Under the pieces are notes generated by a model. That model was given only the letters and a program-made list of their open reading frames with translations. It was not told where the DNA came from and did no database searches. A stretch of 64,000 bases of DNA from Candidatus Melainabacteria bacterium (lineage in GTDB: Bacteria; Cyanobacteriota; Vampirovibrionia; Obscuribacterales; Obscuribacteraceae). The position numbers and the translations under genes were made by a program. The stretch spans positions 1-64,000 of the forward strand of contig PLZS01000099.1 of assembly GCA_003153555.1 (NCBI GenBank), read 5' to 3'. Of the stretch, positions 16,706-24,975 are shown piece by piece (position 1 is the stretch's first letter; each line of letters begins with the position of its first letter).

Positions 16706-17176
16706 TCAGTAATTGAGCGGTCGCTCCTGATTGAGCTGCTGTTCCAGGTCGAGAGCGAGGTTGTAGACCCCCACAATCTCAAAGGTCGACAGGGATTCCT
16801 CGACTAATTTTCGAGGGTCTTCACCATTCCCAACGTCGCACTCCTCGACCACCTTTTTGCGCGGACGGTATATTACCAGGATCACATGGGTAAATCCTTC
16901 TGCCTTAGCCCGTTCGAGCCAGGGACGGAACGTCTCCTTGCCCATGACCACATCGGTGACCGTAAAGCCGCCCTTCTTAATGGCGTATTCCGCCATATTG
17001 ATTCTTGCATCCGGCGCCAGATGTATCGTATAAGCTCCGTCTTGATCGGGCTCCTTCAACATGGCGGCTTTGCCCGGGAGCCCGCTGCCGAGGAAGTGCC
17101 AAACGGTGTCAATGTTGCCCTCTCCCGAGAACCGGACTTTCGTCGGGAACTTATCTGTCGCTTTAATTGCGCTCAT
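16706..17176 (-). CDS. Unknown soluble protein, 156 aa
   Basis: GGAG lies 8 nt before the ATG. It is a mixed alpha/beta protein with a basic central stretch (YRPRKKVVEECD). No membrane segment or known motif is seen. Confidence 0.65.
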   Translation of the reverse strand: MSAIKATDKFPTKVRFSGEGNIDTVWHFLGSGLPGKAAMLKEPDQDGAYTIHLAPDARINMAEYAIKKGGFTVTDVVMGKETFRPWLERAKAEGFTHVILVIYRPRKKVVEECDVGNGEDPRKLVEESLSTFEIVGVYNLALDLEQQLNQERPLNY

Positions 17177-17219
17177 TTCTTTGTCTCCATTGAGCCGGGA
17201 CCACCCCGACCTTCAGATC

Positions 17220-17249
17220 ACTGCGCGGCTAATCAACTGACCGCGCAGT
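17220..17249. terminator. 9-bp stem-loop
   Basis: ACTGCGCGG and CCGCGCAGT enclose 12 nt, at the end of the frame 17229-17510. There is no U-run, so termination is uncertain. Confidence 0.4.
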
Positions 17250-17510
17250 CAGATTGATTCGATCGTCCACTTGAATTGATCGATCAAATTCCTGTGGTCG
17301 TTGGCGGACAAGCGTGAATATGGCGGCTACATCCGGCATAGATTCGAAGCTTAAGTAGGCGCATAGTAAATAAGCGGCTGCTAACAGTGCCGTGACGATT
17401 ACGCAGGGCCTGTCCCGCTGAAATGCCGGTTCGACGACGGACCGACAATATCGACATCCTTGTGTTTGTTGCCTTTGACCTATCAGTTCTATCCGCGCCG
17501 CGATTTCCAA
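17229..17510 (-). CDS. Possible small CxxC membrane protein
   Basis: The frame follows and overlaps the gene at 17489-17911. It holds QGCRYCRSVVEP and then a membrane segment (CVIVTALLAAAYLLCAYL), and is open for about 93 codons from a TTG at 17510. There is no ATG and no ribosome site. It may be a real coupled gene or a 5'-truncated remnant. Confidence 0.3.
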   Translation of the reverse strand: MEIAARIELIGQRQQTQGCRYCRSVVEPAFQRDRPCVIVTALLAAAYLLCAYLSFESMPDVAAIFTLVRQRPQEFDRSIQVDDRINLTARSVD

Positions 17511-17911
17511 TACGACCGTGGCAAATAGCGGTCTGGGCTGCAATGCAAGTTTGCGAGGTAGGCTGGCGGCTCGGCGCAATTGACATTGTCGTCGTTTGAT
17601 CGATAGCGAGTAGGCGGCGCCGTTTTTAACCACTCTTCTTCGTCCCTCGTGATGTTGATGTCGTTTGGTTCCACACCGAGCGCATCGGCGATCGCTTGGC
17701 GCGCTATCTCGTCGGTGATCTCGGTCACACAAACGAGCGTGCACGAAGCACGACAACAGCTTTTTGATATCGGCTTAGGGGTACTGCTGATATCGAGGCG
17801 AACGTGCGGATGGTCGGAATACGGCTCGTCCAGAGGGCCGAAGAAGTATACCGAGGCAGCATGGCTCATAGCTTCGACCGAGGTCTCGGTGAAGTAAGTG
17901 ATCGATTTCAT
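17489..17911 (-). CDS. Unknown protein, 140 aa
   Basis: The ATG at 17911 follows AAGGAACC. The start (MKSITYFTETSVEAMSHAA) is followed by a Cys-containing centre (SCCRASCTLVCV) and a polar C-terminus ending KSRRG. It is not recognised. Confidence 0.55.
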   Translation of the reverse strand: MKSITYFTETSVEAMSHAASVYFFGPLDEPYSDHPHVRLDISSTPKPISKSCCRASCTLVCVTEITDEIARQAIADALGVEPNDINITRDEEEWLKTAPPTRYRSNDDNVNCAEPPAYLANLHCSPDRYLPRSYWKSRRG

Positions 17912-18015
17912 GTTCAGGTTCCTTCGTGTTTTGGCGTGAGTGCGATGAACGTTTTCGAGCGCTCGGTACGAGCAATTTGGCCTAAACCTCACCGCTCCGT
18001 CTTAAATTATTCTTT

Positions 18016-18444
18016 TCAGTTGTTCACCGTAATTGTCCAGGGGGACAAATGGCCCACACCAGCGTGTGTGAAGCTAGTCGTCACCTGGGCTTGGCCGGGC
18101 TTTACCGCAGTGTAGACGAGGATGAGTTGCATGCCATTCTGAATGCCGTATATCTCGCGCGGTGAGAGCAGACCCATCGCTGCAGATGCGGGTGTCGCAG
18201 TCACAATACGAGTATTTTCGAGTACCCCGGCGGGGTCCCTCACCTGCACATCCGGGTAGACAGGCAAGCCGCCTGCGCGCGCTGCGGACAAAAATGCTTC
18301 GCGCCGATCGGCAGGGATGTCACCGTCACCAAGGGCGGTGATGTCAGCAAAGGGGCCTTCGGGCACCACGAACAAAAACGTGTCGCCCAACTCGGCCGTG
18401 ATGTCCTTCGGCTCGTGGTCAAAGATAGGGATGATGTGTCGCAT
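18016..18444 (-). CDS. Unknown protein, 142 aa
   Basis: It is a soluble, beta-rich sequence without motifs. Its leader hairpin at 18470-18491 is the same as at 9876-9897, although the two proteins are unrelated. Confidence 0.65.
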   Translation of the reverse strand: MRHIIPIFDHEPKDITAELGDTFLFVVPEGPFADITALGDGDIPADRREAFLSAARAGGLPVYPDVQVRDPAGVLENTRIVTATPASAAMGLLSPREIYGIQNGMQLILVYTAVKPGQAQVTTSFTHAGVGHLSPWTITVNN

Positions 18445-18469
18445 GGTCGTTCTCTTTCCTGTTCTGTTG

Positions 18470-18491
18470 CCATCAGCTCCAAGCTGATAGG
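18470..18491 (-). promoter_or_regulatory. Leader stem-loop ATCAGCT/AGCTGAT, second copy
   Basis: It lies 26-47 nt upstream of the start at 18444 and matches 9876-9897. Confidence 0.55.
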
Positions 18492-18501
18492 ACGTTGACG
18501 T

Positions 18502-19140
18502 TCAAGCTCTCGGATCTTCACCCGAAAGCTGAGGCATGTAACAGAGCAGACGATTGGCCTGCGCCAACCATATTTCTTCCGTGGGAGGAAACGAAAGCAC
18601 TGCATTGTGCAAGGTGTGCATTACGATGCCCACCCAAAGATTGCCTGTGAAGTAATAGGCTGCGCCCAAGATAGCTCCAGGTACTAAGCAACGAGCCACG
18701 TCCTCCCACGCCCAACGAATGAGAAAGTGCAACAGAGCAAAGGCACATGCAGTCAGCCAGAATCCAACAATATTTTGCAAAACGCCACGACAAGAGATTT
18801 CTTCCACAGAACCAGCAGAAGCGCCAATCAAAACCCTCGATGCAAGCCAGGTTGGCTCTTTATCTTTATTGCGAGGAGCATCATCATTGGGCGACAGCCA
18901 ATACACCACGACCAAGCAAATCATTCCGATACTTGTAAAAGCCGGAAAGAGAAGCAAGCCAAGCCCAACCGCCCACCAATGTGGAGTGATGCCGATGGCA
19001 AATGTGGACCAATAGGTCGTACCGAAGGCAAGATCTATTACCCTCATTACAATCAAGCTGACGGCAACCAACGCCAATCCAGTGAGCAACCTCTTGGCGG
19101 TCCGCATGATATTTTCAAAGACGGTTAGTTGTCTCTCCAT
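18502..19140 (-). CDS. CPBP-family intramembrane glutamic protease
   Basis: This encodes 212 aa; the ATG at 19140 follows AAGGAGATAAAA. Six or so membrane segments carry the three CPBP (CAAX protease/bacteriocin-processing, Abi) motifs: EEISCRG (EExxxR, E113-E114, R118), FALLHF (H138) and HTLHN (H175, N179). All catalytic residues are kept. Such proteins cleave within the membrane and often serve bacteriocin self-immunity or peptide processing. The target is unknown. Confidence 0.9.
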   Translation of the reverse strand: MERQLTVFENIMRTAKRLLTGLALVAVSLIVMRVIDLAFGTTYWSTFAIGITPHWWAVGLGLLLFPAFTSIGMICLVVVYWLSPNDDAPRNKDKEPTWLASRVLIGASAGSVEEISCRGVLQNIVGFWLTACAFALLHFLIRWAWEDVARCLVPGAILGAAYYFTGNLWVGIVMHTLHNAVLSFPPTEEIWLAQANRLLCYMPQLSGEDPRA

Positions 19141-19200
19141 TTTTATCTCCTTCACGTTATACGCAAAAGAGGGCTAGCTCGATCTCTCAAACTAACCCAC

Positions 19201-19214
19201 TTTTTTATGCTCTC
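19201..19214. repeat. Isolated MITE-like end
   Basis: This is the right-end motif (TTTTTTATGCTCTC) without a full element. A left-end-like copy lies at 20106-20120, so the two flank the gene at 19246-20064 just as the full elements flank 13991-14512. Confidence 0.5.
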
Positions 19215-19245
19215 GATCCAGCCGCTCCACTTCACAAGGGCATCA

Positions 19246-20064
19246 TCACAGCAGGTTGAAATACCTGAAGACAAGGAGCCAGAGAGGATATTTGCCCTCC
19301 AGCGTTTCACGGAAAGCAAACAGACCCGCCTTGTTCACCACGCACGTATGGCGCACGTACGGCCGACCGGAAGTGAAGCTCTGCCAATCCACCTCCTTCC
19401 CGGCTTCGCAGGCACTGTACAGCACGGCTCGCAGACGGCGCACCTCAACGTCCGGTATGACAAGGGCATGTCTGTGCGTGTCAATTGTGGACTGTAGACG
19501 AGCGATGTCGTCCTTAGTGCCGGGAATCCAGCTCTCAAAATGGCCTGGGTAGTAATGTTCGTCACTGTCCGAAACCCAAACGAACAAGGCGGCTGCCTCG
19601 TCCAACTTGTCGGCCGCTGCTTTCAGGAAACCGTCCAGTCTCAACAAGTTCTCGATCTGATATGTGGTCAAGACTGTGTTGGGCGCCGCCACCCTATCGA
19701 AGTCCTCATAAGCAAAAGCTGCGATGTCCGGCAGACTCCTGTATTCGGCCGCTACTTTCACGCCGGTATTAACCCCGAAATGAGTGACCACGGCAACGAC
19801 GAAGAGCATCATCCATGCCCTGGCATGAAATGGAGACTTCGTCCGGGCAATATTAACAACCACGCCGGAGAAGATTACAACCGATAGCAGAAGGTTGATG
19901 AGCGCGGCGTTGAGATCTATACCCATCTTCGCCTCGATCATTGTCCAGACCATCAATGCGCAAGCCGCCACGGCGGCGACCCCCATTTGTCCATTGCGGA
20001 TCTTATCCGCCTTCGTCAAGGGGTTCCCACCGGAGGTGGGAGTTGGAGTGGTGTTTGCAGGCAT
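19246..20064 (-). CDS. Membrane protein with soluble C-terminal domain, 272 aa
   Basis: The ATG at 20064 sits 6 nt after AAAGGA. Three N-terminal membrane segments (GVAAVAACALMVWTMI, INLLLSVVIFSGVVVNI, WMMLFVVAVVTHFGV) are followed by about 170 soluble residues with WVSDSDEHYYPGHFESW. The arrangement recalls membrane-anchored sensor domains; no family was recognised. Confidence 0.7.
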   Translation of the reverse strand: MPANTTPTPTSGGNPLTKADKIRNGQMGVAAVAACALMVWTMIEAKMGIDLNAALINLLLSVVIFSGVVVNIARTKSPFHARAWMMLFVVAVVTHFGVNTGVKVAAEYRSLPDIAAFAYEDFDRVAAPNTVLTTYQIENLLRLDGFLKAAADKLDEAAALFVWVSDSDEHYYPGHFESWIPGTKDDIARLQSTIDTHRHALVIPDVEVRRLRAVLYSACEAGKEVDWQSFTSGRPYVRHTCVVNKAGLFAFRETLEGKYPLWLLVFRYFNLL

Positions 20065-20083
20065 GTTCATTCCTTTCATTTAT

Positions 20084-20099
20084 GCACCGGGGGCGGTGC
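20084..20099 (-). promoter_or_regulatory. Leader stem-loop GCACCG/CGGTGC
   Basis: It lies 20-35 nt upstream of the start at 20064. Confidence 0.45.
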
Positions 20100-20151
20100 G
20101 GTAAGGAAAGCATAAAATTTCACGGTGCGCTTCTTCTCGTTTCGTTTGAGA

Positions 20152-20784
20152 TTACGAGAAAAGAGTAGATTCGGCGATGAACGAGCGACCGAACATGAAC
20201 CGTCCGACCCAGTCGAGCAGCAACAGAATCAGCACCATGCTCAGAATCGGGCCATATTGTTTCAGTTCGGCGCGCACGGCCGGGCGCCCGAAGAATTCGG
20301 CCACCCGCGACGAAAGCCCGAACAGCGCAGCCGGAATCAGACCGACAGCCATCTGCGTGTACCACTGAAGCGAGGCGATGACGCCGGTGTAGCTCAGATA
20401 GCCGTAAATTGCCAGAGCAATTATGGCCGAAGCCCACTCGAAGCGCATCGACTTGGTGACCGTGCCGGATATCTTGTACTCCCATTTCTGGTCGAGAAGA
20501 AGCAAGGACCAGAAGACTATGTAGGCTGAGGTAATGGTCAAGATCCCAGCGTATAGAGGTGCGGTTCTATGCAAGGAGAGATCCAAGACACTGTTCAGAA
20601 AATACATACTGACCACCACGAGCATGCCTACGATCGCAGCGTAGTTTATCGCCCAGTCGGCTGCGATTCCGTATGGCGAGCGCGGTCCGCTGTAGAACGA
20701 AGGCTCCGAGCGATCGGAGTCCGAGTTCTGCTCGCGCATGCTTTTGCCAAGCAAGAACGCGAGGGTGAGGGGTAGCAGCTTCAT
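20152..20784 (-). CDS. Multi-pass membrane protein, 210 aa
   Basis: AGGAG is upstream of the ATG. About five membrane segments are seen (INYAAIVGMLVVVSMYFL, AGILTITSAYIVFWSLLLL, SAIIALAIYGYL, MAVGLIPAALFGL, ILSMVLILLLLDWVGRF). No motif points to a function. Confidence 0.7.
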   Translation of the reverse strand: MKLLPLTLAFLLGKSMREQNSDSDRSEPSFYSGPRSPYGIAADWAINYAAIVGMLVVVSMYFLNSVLDLSLHRTAPLYAGILTITSAYIVFWSLLLLDQKWEYKISGTVTKSMRFEWASAIIALAIYGYLSYTGVIASLQWYTQMAVGLIPAALFGLSSRVAEFFGRPAVRAELKQYGPILSMVLILLLLDWVGRFMFGRSFIAESTLFS

Positions 20785-20828
20785 GTTCAGCTCCTGTTGT
20801 TAGTGGGTGCTTTGTTGAATGTGTCGAG

Positions 20829-20856
20829 AAGCAATCGATCTATAGATCGATTGCTT
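20829..20856. promoter_or_regulatory. Perfect 28-bp palindrome
   Basis: AAGCAATCGATC repeats inverted around TATA, 45-72 nt upstream of the start at 20784. It could be an operator or a leader hairpin. Confidence 0.4.
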
Positions 20857-20894
20857 CCTTTGCTTCAGGCAGTCTTAGCGCTGCTCTTCCATCA

Positions 20895-20931
20895 CGAAAA
20901 ATTTGGGTGTTCTACACCGCATAATTTTTCG
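20895..20931. terminator. Two-part hairpin with A/T-rich arms
   Basis: The outer stem CGAAAAATT/AATTTTTCG surrounds the inner stem GGTGT/ACACC. It lies about 65 nt beyond the stop at 20998 and fits a terminator. Confidence 0.55.
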
Positions 20932-20997
20932 AAAGCGTCTTAGTTTTTTTGTGTTCCGGTTGTTGTTGTTGTTAAGCTCGGTAACTTCGAGCTGGCT

Positions 20998-21156
20998 TTA
21001 GGGCGATGCAAACACGAGTTGCACCGCCTCGATGAGAGGCGAGTAGCCGTAGGTGTGTTGCCAGAACCAGTCAACGAAGGCGACCATCACGGCAATTGCA
21101 GCGATGATCGCGATCAGATCTATTGGCCACGTTTTTCCTTGAACCGGTTTCGACAT
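20998..21156 (-). CDS. Small membrane peptide, 52 aa
   Basis: AGGAG lies 7 nt before the ATG. It starts MSKPVQGKTWPIDL, continues into one membrane segment (IAIIAAIAVMVAFVDWF) and ends VQLVFASP. The clear ribosome site and typical membrane segment support a real gene. Confidence 0.6.
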   Translation of the reverse strand: MSKPVQGKTWPIDLIAIIAAIAVMVAFVDWFWQHTYGYSPLIEAVQLVFASP

Positions 21157-21287
21157 GAGCTTGCTCCTGTTTGAATTTGATGCTCGAGAATCCGTTTTTT
21201 CGTCAATTCTCGGCGCTCAAAAGTCAGTCAACGTGCCAGTTGGTATTTTGGCAGCGGCGCAAACGATCCATCGCTAGAAGCAATGCG

Positions 21288-21449
21288 CTACCCCCCATGA
21301 GAGCGGAAAATTCTGTGTCTGTCGGCAGAGACAGTGAGTGGATAATCGGTTGCGAAAGACCGGTGTGTCCAGATGAGGTATATCGCGGAGCCGAAGAGCC
21401 CGAGAATTACCACTAGTCCGAACACACCGCGTGTGGTGTTACATAGCAT
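21288..21449 (-). CDS. Small membrane peptide, 53 aa
   Basis: The ATG at 21449 follows GGAG by 7 nt. One membrane segment (VFGLVVILGLFGSAIYLIW) is followed by a basic tail. The family is unknown. Confidence 0.5.
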   Translation of the reverse strand: MLCNTTRGVFGLVVILGLFGSAIYLIWTHRSFATDYPLTVSADRHRIFRSHGG

Positions 21450-21526
21450 CTCTAAACTCCATGAGTTTGCAGAAGACTTGATTAAGCGGGTCTCCTCATT
21501 GCCGCTGTTACACATGCCGACAGCGA

Positions 21527-21979
21527 TTACGCCCCATCCACTCCAACAGCCATCATCAAAAATCCCGCGCCTTCGATAAGGCAGATGATGCCGGTGAACG
21601 GGCTCGTGATCTGGGGAGAGAGCAAAGCAAATCCAATCCAGTCGTTTATCCCTGAGGGGACAAACAAGCTCAATCCCACAAGTAGTGCCTCAATACCAAC
21701 TGCGACCGCGATGAAACGCAACCCCATTTGGCTCTTTGATGCTGATGAGCAACTGGCCATGCCAAGCCCACCCCAGATGATTCCGCCTACAACCATTTCA
21801 AAGAGACAGTTGGAGGACCCAATTAAGTAGCCGAGTTGCTCATACCAAGGTCCAGACGAAATAAGTGCATCTTCGCGACTCAGCCAACCAAGATATAGAC
21901 CCAGCGGCATCAAGAGCGAGCCGACGACCATAAACCCCACATACGGGAACTCGTTTGCTTGTGTGTTTGTGTAGGTCAT
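21527..21979 (-). CDS. Four-helix membrane protein, 150 aa
   Basis: AGGAG is upstream of the ATG. Four membrane segments are visible (VGFMVVGSLLMPLGLYLGW, FEMVVGGIIWGGLGMA, FIAVAVGIEALLVGLSLFV, GIICLIEGAGFLMMAVGV). It has no recognised family and is the last gene of the left one-strand block. Confidence 0.7.
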   Translation of the reverse strand: MTYTNTQANEFPYVGFMVVGSLLMPLGLYLGWLSREDALISSGPWYEQLGYLIGSSNCLFEMVVGGIIWGGLGMASCSSASKSQMGLRFIAVAVGIEALLVGLSLFVPSGINDWIGFALLSPQITSPFTGIICLIEGAGFLMMAVGVDGA

Positions 21980-22863
21980 GTTTCATTCTCCTGTCACGCC
22001 GAGCCTCATAGCTTCGAGCGTTGTGATGATTGACGCCTTCGCAGTCACGAGCCTAGTTGAGAGAGTGAAATTGAATGTGTAAAAGCGAGCTATGTCTATG
22101 CAGGTGCTATCCGAAGCTGAGCCCCATAAATACAAGCTATCCAAGAATCAACAAACAACCCCACGACTTCGGGTCATGGAGTTTTGAATATGAATGCTGA
22201 ATATGTTGGTGTTGAGAGGTGGTGCGAACCGAAGGTCTGAAATGAAAGTGATTGATAAACTCACTTTGCATCAAACGCAGTATCGATGGCAATCTATACA
22301 GGATGATTTAGGCTTAAATCGCCTGACATCTATCTTTCGCAGCTACCAATAGCGGTGCTAGCTGCGCCAGGTTTGGTATCATATGTAGTGGCACAAAACA
22401 AAACTGGATAGTTCGAGGGGGGCTCGAACTATCCGGGGTTGTTTTCTTCATTTAAACGAGACTTGAAATACGCAAAGCTCAAATCAATTCAGTGGATGCA
22501 CTCAACACTGATTGATTCAGCTTAGGCACTGAGAATAAATGAGCGCACGTAAAATCGATATAAAATGCAAACGCGAAGACCACATTGAGATACTAAATAT
22601 GGTGGCTTGCGATAGCCTTGCCAACTCGATACCGCATATAGTGGCGCAAGCGAAATCGGATAATCCGAGTCCTCCTTGAACTATCCGATACTAAATTATT
22701 TGCGTCACCATTGAACTAATAAGATCTAAATACGCTCTATTGGCAACCTCCTTGTTTGCCACGCCAGAATGGTTGAATGATGCTGCCGATGCAAAGAGAA
22801 TAAATGCATATGCATAAAATCAGGATAAAATGAGGTATCAATGCCTGGCTTGGAGAAATCGAT
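21980..22863. other. Intergenic stretch with two TAGTGGC repeats
   Basis: There is no convincing gene in 880 bp. It holds two copies of a dispersed motif with TAGTGGCA/G (22386 and 22639), each followed by an inverted repeat related to GGATAGTTC. The first hairpin is perfect over 12 bp. Confidence 0.6.
22406..22434. terminator. 12-bp perfect stem-loop
   Basis: GGATAGTTCGAG and CTCGAACTATCC surround GGGGG, followed by TTGTTTTC on the plus strand. A weaker relative lies at about 22656-22690. Confidence 0.45.
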
Positions 22864-23439
22864 ATGGCTGTACCTGCACACGATCTTTGTATGTCAGAAA
22901 GCGAATATTTTGAACTAGAAGAATCGAGCCAGGTTCGACATGAATACGTAGCTGGCCGAATTTGGTCTATGGTCGGCGCCAGCGCACGGCATGGTGTTAT
23001 CGTCAGTAACCTAAATCATCATATTTACGAGCCCATCAGGCAGGCCGGCTGCCGAGCATATGCCACAGACATGAAAGTGAAAGTTGAAGCATCGCAAAGT
23101 TTTTACTACCCTGATCTCGTTGTCAGCTGCGAGAGATTCGATCCGAAATCAAATTTTTTAGTAGCACCTTGCCTGATCGTCGAAGTACTTTCACCTTCAA
23201 CCCAAATTGTCGATCGCCGTGAAAAACTGACCGCCTACCGGCATATTCCAAGTCTGACAGAGTACGTGCTCGTCTACCAGGACAAGATGCAAATAGAGGT
23301 TTATCGAAAAGACAACGCAGGCAGCTGGCATTGCCAGCTCTTTAGTAAGGCGGGCAAATTGATCTTGCAGTCTGTCTCAAGCTCGGAAATCGAGTTAGAC
23401 ATGAAAGACATATATTTTGGTACAGAATTACCAGATTGA
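22864..23439 (+). CDS. Uma2-family putative endonuclease (DUF820)
   Basis: This encodes 191 aa. The core of the family is present: HEYVAGRIWSM with its acidic partner, FYYPDLVVSC giving the catalytic aspartate, then CLIVEVLSPSTQIVDRREKL with glutamate and lysine. It has the PD-(D/E)XK restriction-endonuclease fold. Such genes are abundant in cyanobacteria and related lineages; their real role is unclear. A second, diverged member lies at 55223-55876. Confidence 0.9.
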   Translation: MAVPAHDLCMSESEYFELEESSQVRHEYVAGRIWSMVGASARHGVIVSNLNHHIYEPIRQAGCRAYATDMKVKVEASQSFYYPDLVVSCERFDPKSNFLVAPCLIVEVLSPSTQIVDRREKLTAYRHIPSLTEYVLVYQDKMQIEVYRKDNAGSWHCQLFSKAGKLILQSVSSSEIELDMKDIYFGTELPD

Positions 23440-23457
23440 TCGAAATCAAACGCCAGG

Positions 23458-24957
23458 CTAGCCCAGCAAAGCTCGCAATTTGACGACATACTCATTCGCC
23501 TGGTCTTCATCAAATTCGCCAAATGGAACGATGAATTCGCCAGACTTCCGCGAATTGACATATTGAGGCTGAGAACTGAAGAGCGGAATACGATTGAGAC
23601 GCGCCAGTGCGAGAACCTCAGTATCTTTTAGTTCTGTCTGCAAATTGATCAGCAACTCAAAACCAGCTGCTTCATGCGATATGACCACCCGGTCACCCAA
23701 AGACAGCTTCAAAGCCTGAGTCAATGCCTCTCTACGTTTACCGTATATGGCACGCGTTTTACGAATATGTCTTTCAAGTGTTCCATCATTGATGAAATCA
23801 GTAAGAGCAAATTGGTCGAACAGTGGCAGATCATTTTCGGTCAAGGCTTTACTAAGCAGAAAAGCTTCAAGCAAACAGCGCGGAATGATTAAAAAACCAA
23901 GCCTGAGAACTGGAAAGAGCACCTTCCACAGACAGGATAGGTGAATGACGACGTCGGCATAATCGAGACCTTGAAGAGATGGCAGCGGTCTGCCTCGATA
24001 TCTATATTCACTAGCGTAATCGTCTTCGACTATAAAAGTTCCATTTTCTGCGGCCCATTTGATGAGGCTATGACGCCTGGACAGAGACAGTGTTGCTCCT
24101 GTTGGATCAACATATGACGGAGACACGTAAAGCAGCTTGAACTTGTGATCCAGTTTAGACAAATAGTCGACGTCGAGCCCATCATGATCTGTTCTTATGG
24201 CTACGACTCTTGCTCCATATGACTCGAATCTCTGGCGCACATCTGGGTAACCAGGCTCCTCGACTGCAACAAAGTCACCAGCATCGATTAACATGCGGCA
24301 AACCAAGTCGAGTCGTAATTCTCTTGCTGAAAAGACAACTACTTGATCGGCTGAACATCTTACAGCCCGAGCCCTGGTGAGATATGCTGCATAAGCTTCT
24401 CGCAGAGGTGGATACCCAAAAGGCTCATGCGAATATTCGAGCCGAGAAAGATCCTTCATCCGACAATTTCGCTCTAGAAGTGCTTTCCAATGAGTTAGCG
24501 GCGTGAGTTCAAGAGCGGGTCCACTGTGATAAATTTCGAGTTCAGGAATTACAGAATTTATTGATTCAGTTGAAATTTTCAACAACCTTCTTCCATAAGC
24601 GCTCAGCTGAACATGTTCACGAATGGTGCCTGGGCCAAGCTGCGCTAATTCAACGGTGTGTGCATCCAAATGTTCCAGAAACTTTCTGCACACCTGCGCT
24701 CCCGATCCACCATGAATTTTGATATATCCTTGACTGGCTAGAGTTTCGAAGCTTCTCGTCACCGTAGATCGTGAAACACTCAATGCATTTGCAAGCTCGT
24801 TTAGCGATGGTAGTTGTTCCTCTTGTTGTAACTGTCCATCGAGAATTGCATTGCGCAAAGCATGGGCGATTTGAAGATAGGCAGGCACAAACGAATCAGG
24901 ATCCAACTTGATTAGCAGGGAGAATGGTTGATTCTGTTGGTTCTGGGTTTCTGTCAT
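23458..24957 (-). CDS. MocR-type GntR regulator with aminotransferase domain, copy 1
   Basis: This encodes 499 aa. A GntR winged helix (ILDGQLQQEEQLPSLNELA, SRSTVTRSFETL) occupies about 20-95 and an aminotransferase class I fold follows (VEEPGYPDVRQRF, IVEDDYASEYRYRG). The expected PLP lysine lies in CLWKVLFPVLRLGF. Such proteins use PLP or an amine as ligand to control nearby metabolic genes. It lies 19 bp behind the second copy, so the two may be cotranscribed. Confidence 0.92.
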   Translation of the reverse strand: MTETQNQQNQPFSLLIKLDPDSFVPAYLQIAHALRNAILDGQLQQEEQLPSLNELANALSVSRSTVTRSFETLASQGYIKIHGGSGAQVCRKFLEHLDAHTVELAQLGPGTIREHVQLSAYGRRLLKISTESINSVIPELEIYHSGPALELTPLTHWKALLERNCRMKDLSRLEYSHEPFGYPPLREAYAAYLTRARAVRCSADQVVVFSARELRLDLVCRMLIDAGDFVAVEEPGYPDVRQRFESYGARVVAIRTDHDGLDVDYLSKLDHKFKLLYVSPSYVDPTGATLSLSRRHSLIKWAAENGTFIVEDDYASEYRYRGRPLPSLQGLDYADVVIHLSCLWKVLFPVLRLGFLIIPRCLLEAFLLSKALTENDLPLFDQFALTDFINDGTLERHIRKTRAIYGKRREALTQALKLSLGDRVVISHEAAGFELLINLQTELKDTEVLALARLNRIPLFSSQPQYVNSRKSGEFIVPFGEFDEDQANEYVVKLRALLG

Positions 24958-24975
24958 TTGCTCAAAACAACTCCA

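Noticed and set aside
13864-20120. Integron attC sites between single-gene units
   Set aside because: The gene array looks cassette-like, but no GTTRRRY/RYYYAAC pair with the proper spacing and no integrase gene was found.
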